This document shows, in pieces, positions 1 through 9,546 of a stretch of 40,000 bases of DNA. The position numbers were made by a program, and so were the translations under genes. Below the pieces are notes generated by a model. It made no database searches. It was not told the DNA's origin and saw only the letters and a list, made by a program, of their open reading frames with translations. Location of the stretch: contig NC_135568.1 of NCBI RefSeq assembly GCF_964340395.1, positions 9,099,276-9,139,275 on the forward strand, written 5' to 3'. The DNA is from Glandiceps talaboti (Eukaryota > Hemichordata > Enteropneusta > Spengelidae). The stretch's first letter is position 1. The number at the start of each line of letters is the position of its first letter.

Positions 1-27
1 AAATTTGTCTTAGATGGCTACACTTAC

Positions 28-251
28 CTTCGACCTTCAATCAAGTCCATTATGGAACTGATTCCGTCCTTTATACCCGGGGATGGGTTATTTGCCGTTG
101 ATAGAATCAAATCTTTATACTTGGCCAAGAGAGGGATATTATTATCACCTGCTAGCTGTTTCATTGACATCAATACGGTACTTGTTTGTTGAGACATAGA
201 TGGATTCTGAAGCTGCTCAGCAAATATCTGCATGCATTTCTCAGTCTTTCC
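28..251 (-). CDS. Exon 10 of the VEPH1-like gene (last in window)
   Basis: The acceptor is GTAATCAG|GGA and the donor is GGTCGAAG|GTAAGTG. It encodes 74 residues, beginning GKTEKCMQIFAEQLQNPSMS, with AKYKDLILSTANNPSPGI and a closing SSIMDLIEGR. It ends in phase 2, so the gene continues to the left of the window. Confidence 0.85.
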
Positions 252-2544
252 CTGATTACAAAAAAAACATTGATTCAATTTTGTGATGTTAATGTAAACG
301 TTTAAGAAAATACCAATGCACTACAAGACATTTTGAAAGCCTATTGCTACCAAAGCGTAGTAAGCATTCTTGTTTGTTTTTATCATTTGTAAGTTTTGCT
401 CATTTATTTTCAGTAATTAAGCTATATCTTTAAAAAGAAACATTTCAAATTCCTCATAATTTGGTACATACTACAACCATAACAAAACACACATTGCTTA
501 TTGATGTACATTTTAATGACCCATCTGCATACTTAATGATTTTCAGTAATCAGGCCATATCTTAAGAATGCACACTTCAAAAGTCTATATAACTTGGTAC
601 ATATATAAACCATAAAAACGCACATATACTATGAAAGGTTGTTGACCCAGTATGCATGCAGGAACTCAAAGAGATCTAAAGGTTTTGCCCTCACGGAAGG
701 CATTTAGTTTACGTCTGGTTTATAAGTATTTGGGATATCTTTCTTTTTTCCTTCGGTGATCTAAATACTGCAATTAGTTAGCCACATGGGAGATGAACGA
801 ACTACAAGAATGCGAACTGCTATCTAAAATAAAGGAACATGGCTTTTCCGATCAACAGTGTACGTATTTGTCTGTTGTCGCTGTATCTCTGTATCTCTGT
901 ATTGTCAAACCATAAACCCTATGTTTGACTCAAACAGAGATAGCATAGGAATAGAAAATTATGTTGAAAGTCAACAATAGCAAATTAGTTTGACGATGCA
1001 ATGTGAATTTGCTAATTATATAGTATGTTGCCGTACCTTGTTTAGTCTTCCTATTTCAACGATTACTTGATCAGCATAATATATGAGATTAGCGTTAGTC
1101 TGAAGCACAGACAGCAATTTGTGGATTATTTTGTCGTCGTCAAACCTCTTTGGATCTGCTGGTATCACTGATAACATGGCCATCATGGCGAACGATTGGG
1201 TAGTAAAGTCATCTAAAGCAGTTATCAGATGTTTCGTATAAGGTAGTACTCTCTGAAACGGAAATGGCGAGAGACGGTTTTAGGAACGTAGGCAATTTCG
1301 TGGACAAGATCACAGTTATCCAAATCTCTTCAAACTGCGCGATATGAACATTTTCTTAGAGTTCTTACTTATACCTCGTGAAATGTCAAAGTGATACATC
1401 AATTTAAAAGAATACTTCGTAATATGGGCCTTTTTAAGCTAATAGGTAGATTTACCTATTAGAAGATGTGTTCATTTAGTTGAAAGCCCCTACCAATGAA
1501 CCTTTGTATTTCTGAGTACCCTGTACTATGTGATCATAAATGTATGTACACCATTAAAGCCAAACTTGACATGTATATATTTGTATTAGGACCGCACAAA
1601 GACCCTGTGAGGAACCAAATGCGACCAGCCTACCCTTACTTGATCAACGTTAACAATTTTCACTACTGAAATATTTAGAAACACAAAATACAAATAGTTT
1701 GAAAATATCATAATAGCAATCGTCACCTTTGGATGTTTCTTTCCAACTTCATCAAACAACTGCAACATGGCGTATTTCTCACTTGACCCTAGGTCATCAC
1801 ACTTTCCTGCTATTTCGTCAAATCTGTTCATAATTTCTTCTTCTTTCTCTTTAAAGGCACTCTTTATTGCAGCTGCAAAATAAATAACATAACACTATGT
1901 GATGTACAAAAGAACACGAGATTTTGTCACACAAACTTTGACATCGTTAATTAGATGTGTTTTCATTTGCATTAAAGAGGGAATAAAATTAATTAAATTC
2001 ATTCTCTGTATAAACTAAAATGGCAATGAACTAATTTCACATTGATGTTTTAAAATACCAGACTATTATGTTTCAGTTAACACTCATTAATTCATATCAA
2101 CTCTTCATTTCAATCAAAGGAAATTCGAAGTTTCTTGAATTAACAATTTGGTACTTTTTTAGTTATCTTTTTTAGTTATCTATTTTAACATTATGTCCAC
2201 ATGGCTTGTTTGTACCACATATGTGTGTTGTGTTGAAGAGGTCTCAGTTTCCAAACTACATACACCGTACGTAATTAATACCGTTAATTTATTATCACAT
2301 TACGACATTGCCTGTTAATTTATTATCACATTTCGACATTGCCTGTCATGTACATATTCCGCCTTGGACACTGTCACATGGGTAGTAATAGATAAGGACA
2401 CCATATCACATATAGACTCTGCATAGGAAACCAAAATATAGGTCTTTTGATGTAATGTATAATTTATTGTATTTTATTTTAATTGCTAGTGGGTTAGATT
2501 GTCCTTATCCATTGGCATTGAAGTATCAAAAATGACATGTGTGC

Positions 2545-2579
<35 letters not shown>

Positions 2580-4483
2580 TCAAAGTGAGTATACAGTATG
2601 CCATACGTAATAACGTAAAATGGTTATTTAAAAATATGTCAATGACGTCATCTATATAAGGTGTGAAGAGTTCAGGTTGCATCTGTAGATTTAGGAACAT
2701 TGCTCCTGCCATGTCTGCAATTTCTTTAACGTCACAGGTCAACATTTTCATGATGAAAGGTACAAAAGGTGCCATGTTCTTTGCTGTACCCTACAAACAA
2801 ATTGAGATAAAAACAACTATAAATCACATTGTGGATAGCGTTGTGTACGAATTGCTTACACTAATCTATGGAGCTTCTCCAACGAATTTGAAACGTTATT
2901 CACTCGCATAGGACATTGTGTGTAAGGTTCTTCAACGAAAAACTGGCACTTTGAATACAAGTCACAGTAAAAGATAATACGTATTACTGCATCACATACA
3001 AATGTTGCCTTATAATGCATGTTCCAACTTTTCAGCGAATCTTGTGACGGAATTGTCATAATTCAGGAAGCCCAGTTTGCATACGTTTATTGAACTGTAT
3101 TACACAATTATACTTGCTGATGGTATAGTAAGGGAAATAACATAACAAAAATATCTAAATAGTACTATAAAAACGTTTTGTCGTAAATATGTTTGTTTTT
3201 CAGCTGCCAAGATCTCATATCGTGAGGCTATTTCACACACTTTAAATGTATAAAACTGTCTACAAACATTCCCACCTCCTCCTCTTACCCCATCTAAAGA
3301 TAAAACAGAAGACAACATAAATTCACTGACCCCTGACACGACGTTCATGGTTACTATCCTTAAGCATTCACCCCAGAAGGACATTGGTGTGTATCCAACT
3401 TCTTCCAAGTCGTGTTTTAGGCATTCTTCACACACAGCTATCAAACACTTGGAATGTTTGCCCAGAGTGTTAGACTGTCTGGAATTCAGAAATGGGTTCA
3501 TCTTTTTAGAAGACAACGATGGTGTTAGTCGTTCATTTCAAACCCTAATCAGGAACTTCAATATTTCCTGCAGAATGACAAACATTCATACTTACTGAAC
3601 ATATCTCGTTATCATATTTATGGATGATATGAGGGCGCTCCTCTTTTTATCGTACTCCCCTTCTTCCATTTCAAAGTCATGATTCGTGATGAGATTTACG
3701 TACCTGAAAGTTAAAATGGCCTCCACTTTATCATCGTGACCCTATAAACGAAATGTAACCATCTCTACATCACATTGCAATCTCAATCTGAGCTATAATT
3801 GGTCGAGAACAAGTCACGTGGGGTAAACATTTGATTACCTGAATTTGTGATAGTTGACATCTCTATGCAGCAGTTTGTATATTGCTCGGTAATTAGTGCT
3901 CAATGGCGTCACTTGATTACATCATATTGGTCACATTGCAGTCTGGGTAGGGCAATGCTAGTGTTAAACGTCATTGGCAAATATATCATATTGACTAGCA
4001 AAACCACTGGGGAATGTCAATATTCAGCGAGTAATATTTTTTTCAAGTGTTAGACGAAAGCGGGAGATTCCATGAAGTTGAAACTCCCATGTACTGATAT
4101 TGATTAAAATTCTCGTAATTTAAGATTTAACTTTGTAAAGACAATTGACAATGTATTGTCACGTAAATCCTCTTCTGGCTTCAGGTGACAATCATTGCAT
4201 GACTATAGGAAGTAACAGTTATTTCTCGATCTGTTAGTTTGTGTACACAGTACTGAATAACACATTTAAAACCCACCTGAAAGTTGATTTTGTCTACAAT
4301 TTCGGAAGCAATATAATAATGGGCTTTTGATTCTTCCTTGAAGCATTGTTCCAGTAAGTCACACAAGGCAGGACTCAGTTTCTTCAACAAGTTATAAAAC
4401 CTATACAGATGATATAGCAAATGAAGATAAAGCTTGCATTGTGGAAAGCATATTTTTACAATGGTTTTATGCGTCAACTTCAA

Positions 4484-4515
<32 letters not shown>

Positions 4516-5528
4516 TATCAACAATCATGGGTATGATGTGTAAATAGTACAATGTGTATGTTTATATAAATGTATTATGCATATTTTGTTGACAGCAATG
4601 GAAAATCCAATATGGCCACTATAGATTGCAGTGTGATGTGAAACGTTCTACAGGAAGTGAAAGCAGATGAAGGGAAGCCCTTTCCCGTGATGCCTTGCAG
4701 GAGCTTGGGGTATGAATTGTTAGCTTCACCAATTTTGATAGTAACTTTCTCTTCACTAATTTGATAGTCATTTACTTCCTGTACAACAGTTATAAGTAAC
4801 AGATAGGTCTAGTTTCAAGCTATCCTATGTACTTACTCAAGGCCAAAAGCAAATGTACTTATTGCATGTTCTAGAGCACTTAGGTAGTCATCTCTCTTAT
4901 CGTCATCATCTAAGTCTGGGTGGTTGATGGGTTCCATCCATTTCTTAATGATTTCATCAGCACTGTCAATATTGTTCTACAGGGAACAAAGATAAAGGTA
5001 GTGTAAAATTATGCATTCACGCACGCACGCACACAGACACATGTACATGTATACACATGTACACAGACACATACATACATACATACATACATACATACAT
5101 ACATACATACATACATACATACATACATGCATACATGCATGCATACATGCATACATACATACATACATACATACATACATACATACATACATACATACAT
5201 TGAGATGTTATGAGATTCATGCGATACATTGTGCGAAGTTTAACCTCGAATGCTCAAGCCCTTATGACGAGGTGGGCAGTGTATGTATGTAAACACAATA
5301 CACGTGTATATAAACACAGTCTAACCTCCAAGGAATTTACATGGATGATAGGAAGGAAGGTGGATTCAGATATTGACTGATGGACACCTACCTTCCAATT
5401 GACATGATTCCTATCATAACTGATCCACTGTATCATTTCGTAATGAGTCTTTGTCCTCCTATCCAAACAGACCATAATGATGTCAATTACGTGCTTCGAT
5501 AATTTTCCTTTACTGCAAAACAAAATTC

Positions 5529-5624
<96 letters not shown>

Positions 5625-6877
5625 GTACGTTACACCCAATCTGTGAAATTGCTCAATTCCAATTCATGAAATGGGTAGATAACTTTGCCCAGTTCATGAA
5701 ATAGGCAATCGCATTACCCAGGCTATGACGTGGGTATGGTAAGATATGCCCAGTACATGAAATGAGCATCTTTTATAGGACACACAAACTAAATATAAAT
5801 CAAACAACTTTATTATCATGTATTTACAAATTCACCACTTCACAATTCTTATTTTATTATAATTATTCAGTGTAGCTTGTGTTTTTAATAAAGTTCGAAA
5901 ATGAACACCCCAGTTCAAAACGCTTGCCCCAAAAGTTTAATTTCGCCCCTTTTAGATCGTAATATATACTCTCATTTGCATAAGGTTGATCATTTAATGA
6001 ACTGGGCAAAGTTACATTGCTCATTTCATGAATTGGGCAGTTTCACGGATTGGGTGTAGCATATATTTTTATGAAAATGCTGAAAAGAGCATGCTACTGA
6101 ACAAATACAAGTATCAGAATTAGTCTCCAAATGCTGCTACAAAAATAGATATTTCCTCGCCAACTATGGACTTAAACCTCCGTAAGGAATAGTCCGACCA
6201 TCTTGTAGCAATGCATTCACAAACATTTACTTGTACATATCGACCTCGACAATCTCAAGTTGTCATTCGCCTTATGATCGATGAGGAAGCGGGAAACTCT
6301 TATAGCATCCTTATTCTTTGGATTAAGTTTAATGCTCTGCTACTAATATTGCATCGAGCACACTCTGTTCCCTCCAGTGAGACACTTATAGTCATATATA
6401 TGAATTCTATTAAAATGTCAACATATCGGCCCCGCAATTGTTTCCATGGATACACATAATAATAACACACGAACGACGAATATTTGCATAGTCCATGCTT
6501 CAGTGCAAATGACATGTACGTTACTTCTCAATGTATAAGGTATTGTGAAAAATATGATAACCCAGTGTCAATTTATAGAGAAAAATCGCTATACCCCCCC
6601 CCCCCACACACACACCTTAACAATTTTCAACAACTTGTGATTCCCGATTTGCCATCCTTCCACCCCTCCACCCAGCACCCGCCCTCCTTCCCTCCCAACC
6701 GTAAATGTTGAATGTTCCCTTATATACCACTCACCTCTTTTCGGCGTCATCGGCAAATGTCCTAACCTTGTCCTGTGCTTCATAAGCTGGATGGTCGTAA
6801 TCCTCGAAATCTTCCTCCTTTGCCTCTTTTAGTACCTTTAAAATACCAGGCATTATCGGATCCCATTTACTTGCCAT
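28..6877 (-). CDS. VEPH1/Melted-like helical-repeat protein, 10 coding exons, 3' end beyond window
   Basis: Ten exons join in one frame on the minus strand: 6877-6735, 5512-5392, 4976-4837, 4400-4277, 3741-3596, 3478-3289, 2790-2607, 1872-1727, 1252-1037 and 251-28. Every junction is GT-AG and every phase matches, giving 544 codons plus two bases. The start is MASKWDP at 6877, in the strong context ACAATGG just inside the first exon. The product is helical and low in complexity only in acidic linkers. Residues about 225-470 resemble the N-terminal region of VEPH1 (vertebrates) and Melted (Drosophila): KHSKCLIAVCEECLKHDL and the run NHFTLLPAIKSAF...SSEKYAMLQLF...VLPYTKHLITAL follow that family in order. 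Family members end in a membrane-binding PH domain and act in insulin/TOR or TGF-beta/Wnt signalling; that end lies outside the window. Residues 1-224 look like extra copies of the same module. The family call is by eye from remembered motifs. Another HEAT/ARM protein is possible. Confidence 0.72.
376..735 (+). repeat. Octamer-like repeat family, copy in intron
   Basis: Two units about 145 bp apart (near 385 and 525) share TTTTCAGTAAT, a following ATATCTT(A)A.AA, CTTCAAA and TTGGTACAT. The block ends with CACGGAAGGCATTTAGTTTAC. A second copy with the same order of parts lies at 14955-15440. The units are degenerate and I see no coding capacity. Confidence 0.6.
1037..1252 (-). CDS. Exon 9 of the VEPH1-like gene
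   Basis: The acceptor is CCGTTTCAG|AGA and the donor is AACAAG|GTACGG. Its 72 codons form helical repeats: RVLPYTKHLITALDDF, SFAMMAMLSVIPADPKRF, KIIHKLLSVLQTNANLIYYA and DQVIVEIGRLNK. There are no stops in frame and both ends are phase 0. Confidence 0.85.
1727..1872 (-). CDS. Exon 8 of the VEPH1-like gene
   Basis: The acceptor is TTATTTTGCAG|CT and the donor is CCAAAG|GTGACG. The exon completes a split Pro codon, then encodes 48 residues. These include a charged helix (AIKSAFKEKEEEIMNRFDEI) and LGSSEKYAMLQLFDEVGKKH, and it ends in phase 0. Confidence 0.83.
2282..2344. repeat. Two-copy tandem repeat of about 32 bp
   Basis: TTAATTTATTATCACATTNC followed by GACATTGCCTG occurs twice in a row in the intron. 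The copies differ at about one base, which suggests a recent local duplication. Confidence 0.85.
2545..2572. repeat. (CA)n microsatellite
   Basis: A pure CA run lies in the intron just beyond exon 7 of the VEPH1-like gene. Confidence 0.95.
2607..2790 (-). CDS. Exon 7 of the VEPH1-like gene
   Basis: The acceptor is TTTGTTTGTAG|GGT and the donor is TTATTAC|GTATGG, a weaker donor chosen because it leaves the single base that exon 8 needs. The exon encodes 61 residues: GTAKNMAPFVPFIMKMLTCD, then VKEIADMAGAMFLNLQMQPE and an IDDVIDIFL...TLL helix. Reading on past this donor enters a (CA)n tract. Confidence 0.78.
3289..3478 (-). CDS. Exon 6 of the VEPH1-like gene
   Basis: The acceptor is TTTCTGAATTCCAG|A and the donor is GATGGG|GTAAGAGG. 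The exon completes a split Gln codon and encodes 63 residues, QSNTLGKHSKCLIAVCEECL then KHDLEEVGYTPMSFWGECL. The KH.K.L...CL.H.L spacing is the clearest VEPH1-like match. The acceptor was chosen because an upstream candidate (CTGCAG|GAAATA) runs into a stop. Confidence 0.78.
3596..3741 (-). CDS. Exon 5 of the VEPH1-like gene
   Basis: The acceptor is GTTTATAG|GGT and the donor is GTTCA|GTAAGT. Its 48 codons include GHDDKVEAILTFRYVNLI, an acidic linker (DFEMEEGEYDKKR) and the helix SALISSINMITRYV. The internal CAG|GTACGT also looks like a donor, but using it would shorten the exon and break the phase match with exon 6. Confidence 0.8.
4277..4400 (-). CDS. Exon 4 of the VEPH1-like gene
   Basis: The acceptor is CTGTATAG|G and the donor is TTTCAG|GTGGGT. 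The exon completes a split Glu codon and encodes 41 residues, FYNLLKKLSPALCDLLEQCF then KEESKAHYYIASEIVDKI, ending in phase 0. It is the counterpart of exon 2 in the second module. Confidence 0.85.
4484..4517. repeat. (CG)n(TG)n alternating tract
   Basis: About 12 bp of alternating CG runs directly into alternating TG in an intron. The whole tract is alternating purine-pyrimidine. Confidence 0.95.
4837..4976 (-). CDS. Exon 3 of the VEPH1-like gene
   Basis: The acceptor is CCCTGTAG|AAC and the donor is CTTGA|GTAAGT. Its 46 codons begin NNIDSADEIIKKWMEPIN and continue with an Asp-rich HPDLDDDDKRDDY and a helical YLSALEHAISTFAFGL. It ends in phase 2, like exons 1 and 5. Confidence 0.85.
5069..5200. 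repeat. (CATA)n microsatellite
   Basis: A long CATA array is interrupted by CATG units and preceded by CGCA and CAGACA tracts. It creates open but meaningless frames on both strands (MYVC and YIHT repeats). Confidence 0.97.
5392..5512 (-). CDS. Exon 2 of the VEPH1-like gene
   Basis: The acceptor is TTTTGCAG|T and the donor is TGGAAG|GTAGGT. The exon opens by completing a split Ser codon (AG|T) and ends in phase 0. Its 40 codons include GKLSKHVIDIIMVCLDRR and HYEMIQWISYDRNHVNWK. The KLS...D...C...K.HY pattern recurs in exon 4. Confidence 0.82.
5530..5620. repeat. (AT)n microsatellite
   Basis: About 90 bp of perfect AT dinucleotide lies in an intron, ending just left of the MITE. Confidence 0.97.
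5633..6056. mobile_element. MITE with TIRs of about 79 bp and TA flanks
   Basis: The ends are CACCCAATCTGTGAAATTGC on the left and GGATTGGGTG on the right. The right arm (about 5978-6056) is the diverged reverse complement of the left arm (about 5633-5711), including a shared AACTTTGCCCAGTTCAT. TA lies immediately outside both ends (5631-5632 and 6057-6058), as in a TA target-site duplication. The interior is AT-rich and non-coding. The element is therefore non-autonomous, plausibly mobilised by a Tc1/mariner-like or other TA-targeting transposase. It lies in an intron of the VEPH1-like gene, about 120 bp upstream (in transcription) of exon 2. Confidence 0.85.
6594..6605. repeat. Poly-C run
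   Basis: About 12 C residues are followed by a short CA tract. The region downstream is pyrimidine-rich and leads to exon 1. Confidence 0.9.
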
Positions 6878-6891
6878 TGTCTTGATAGTAG
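6735..6891 (-). CDS. Exon 1 (first coding) of the VEPH1-like gene
   Basis: The acceptor is TTTGAACACAG before 6891 and the donor is AAAGAG|GTGAGT after 6735. The ATG at 6877 has A at -3 and G at +4, so 6878-6891 is probably 5' UTR. If translation started further upstream, the exon would open in phase 1. It encodes MASKWDPIMPGILKVLKE and then an acidic stretch (EEDFEDYDHPAYEAQDKV), ending in phase 2. Upstream non-coding exons were not located. Confidence 0.75.
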
Positions 6892-6936
6892 CTGTGTTCA
6901 AAAGAACATGTGACAAATAAACAACAAAATCAAAGG

Positions 6937-7016
6937 ACGGAAGCGCTCACTTCCACGACAACAAAAATCGCAAACAAACAACAACATAGGAAGGAAACAG
7001 CGGTAAATAAAGAAAT
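6937..7016. repeat. Dispersed repeat, copy 1
   Basis: This block shares GCGCTCACT(T/C)CCA, an A/C-rich AACAACA stretch and AAGAAATAGAGG, in the same order and orientation, with 24715-24785. It is non-coding. Confidence 0.5.
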
Positions 7017-7682
7017 AGAGGGGTATACTGGGTTTTAATCAAATTGAGACTATTGCTAAAATTAGATTATTCGTCTGACCATCATGCAGTCCTAAGCTGG
7101 TAAACATAAACTGACAGTATCGATACTAAAGGCTAAGGAAATTATTTTAAAAAATGACATCCTTCTATGGTGCCATCTGGCGCCACGCCCATGATTAGTC
7201 TCATGGCAACAGTTTTACTTAAATACAAATATGAACAAATTAAACCAGAGGTGAATGATTATGTAATTCCCATCCAAGATTTCTATATCTCATCTAGTCT
7301 TACCTTTAAAAATGGGGTTCTGTTATATGTAAGCAACCTTTAAGTTCATGGATGCAACAACAAATTGAAATTATATTTACGACAACATATCATGTTAACT
7401 GTGTTCTATTTATAGAAATCTAAGATAAATACTGAAAACAACGTGGTACAAAGTAACTAAACGTTATTGTGCTAACACCAGCGCGTACAGATACTTCAAG
7501 TATTGTTTGTCTTATTTGTATTTTTTCCATTAAAGGGAAGTGAATAAACTGCGATTATTGAATAGATACTATTAATTATTCTGACATATGGCATCCTCAG
7601 TGTTAGTGTTCTGCAAGTCATGTGATACGCAATATGTCGCCGAAGTCCATATTTCTGTATATATGGAGCTAGCTATGTGTTC

Positions 7683-7685
<3 letters not shown>
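7017..7685. other. No gene seen
   Basis: AT-rich non-coding DNA upstream of the VEPH1-like start. It may hold 5' UTR exons or the promoter, but I found no splice pair or promoter element I can defend. Confidence 0.5.

Positions 7686-7777
<92 letters not shown>
7686..7777. repeat. (CT)n microsatellite
   Basis: About 92 bp of perfect CT dinucleotide. It would read as (GA)n in the direction of the VEPH1-like gene. Confidence 0.97.
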
Positions 7778-7780
<3 letters not shown>

Positions 7781-9505
7781 ATAGCAGGGCTGTCGCCAAA
7801 ATAATTTCTACCAGGTGTATATACTGATAATAATTCGATTTACAGAATAAAATGAAAATAGTATTATTGTCTAAGACCGTATAGCAGACTCATACATTGA
7901 TAGTGGCTAACCGATACTAAATCATGAGCTTAGAACAATACTAAACCACAAAAATATAATCAACGCCTTTTCCCAGATATTCCTACACTCCTAATAAAAG
8001 TACACGCTCTCATTTGACTTATATTCATATGTAGTACTGTTCGGCATCTTGACTTTATCTAGACAAGTGCCGCCATTTTAATATCAGCCCCTATATATTA
8101 ATCTATACGAAGAAAATATCGTATGAACAAAATTAATGTATTCATAAATACACGATAATTTTGAATTCTCAGGGCTTATTAAATCCATTTGATAGAAACT
8201 GGGCCAGAAAATCTATCCTGTCCATTTTGATAACTGATTACCATGTAACGTAAAACGAAATGAGGACAACATTTTCAGCTAGTTAGATATAGTACTCTAA
8301 TAATAGCAAGCGGGTTTATGGTATACCTGTGACTAAGTACCACCCTTTTCATGTCAGTGTTCACCAGATTTGTTTGATACAACTACACTGAAACCAATAA
8401 GAAACTGTATTTACTAAACAATGACTTTAAAGATAGCAAGATCCGCCGAATTTCTTGCTACATGTTGTCTAAAGGAAACAGCTAGGTCTGTCTGTCTGCA
8501 TTTGTTGTATGCGTGGCAGCACTTTAGTCATTTCATTTAGATAAAATGTTGCAAAAACTTAAGTATTCTCCCATGTAAAGTGTAGCATGTACAGTTTCTA
8601 ACTAGTTTCTGTGAGGTTATACAGAGCCAGTGAACACTAACATGAAACAGGGCAGTATTTAGTGATTCCATTTCACCCGAAAAGAGAAGTGGAATAGGGG
8701 TACCGGTTTATCACAATAAATTTTACATTGCAGCAAAATTGCCTTTACCTTTTTTTGATCGTTTACTGTAATACTGCTTACAAGCCTTACAATCGTGAAT
8801 CGTTGTCTCCAGGAGGAACAGTGACTCTCTAGAACTCGAAATATGCGATCACCTGAAAAGTGTAAAGTAATATGTATCACCAAGAATTCTTTTATCTGAC
8901 CCTGTGGCGAAGGTCTTATTGTGTAAATTATTTTTTGACATTTAAAGGATGGGCTATGATTCAGTTCCGGGTCATAGCGTTAGTGTTACCTTAATAGGAA
9001 TTACAGGAGACCATTCTTTCGTTCTGGCCCAACATGTGCTATATCTCTACCAAACAACTGGTTTTCACACCGACATTGTAAACCTAATCCGACGTGGGCC
9101 TTTGAAGTGGCGCACACTTGGGCTTATTTGTGTTACGAATGGTTTAGCCAAATAACGATAGGTGCCCGGCACTGTTACTAACATAATTATATCAAAAGGT
9201 AAAACCCACCCAGACAATGATTAGGTTTTCAGGTGTATTGGTATCAAAATAACGCCAGTTAAATGTTTGGGATATTGTTTCAGAAGTAAATGAGAACAAA
9301 AACGACTTGAATCATCGAATAGTCATTTGGCACAATATTCACATTGTATATCCATAAAAGTGAAAGTAAGTCAAAGGTATCAATGGCCCTTGATGAAAAG
9401 CTATTTTAAGTGTCCTCGATAACCTTATTTTTCAAATATGATCACTTGTACGGACGTTACAACAGAGAGTTGTATATGTATTGTCCAGCCCATGCAGTCT
9501 GCAGA
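7778..9505. other. No gene seen
   Basis: AT-rich DNA without a supported ORF. One possible non-coding minus-strand exon (CACTTTTCAG acceptor near 8856) was noted but not confirmed. Confidence 0.5.
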
Positions 9506-9508
9506 TCT

Positions 9509-9546
9509 GGGGGTTGGGGTTGGGGTTGGGTGGGGGGGGGGGGGTG
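9509..9546 (+). repeat. G-rich tract with G-quadruplex pattern
   Basis: GGGGGTTGGGGTTGGGG is followed by TTGGG, T and a run of about 12 G. It has more than four G-runs with loops of one or two bases, which fits the G4 motif. Confidence 0.9.

Noticed and set aside
3347-3598. Plus-strand frame of 83 codons
   Set aside because: It is antisense to exon 6 and its flank on the minus strand.
4977-5292. Open frames on both strands across the CATA array
   Set aside because: They encode only MYVC or YIHT repeats, produced by a tetranucleotide array without stops.
7588-7827. Frame rich in SLSLSL
   Set aside because: Translation of the (CT)n microsatellite.
8659-8883. Possible 5' exon of the VEPH1-like gene (CACTTTTCAG acceptor near 8856, donor near 8785)
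   Set aside because: Splice-like signals are present, but nothing ties them to the gene; RNA reads would be needed.
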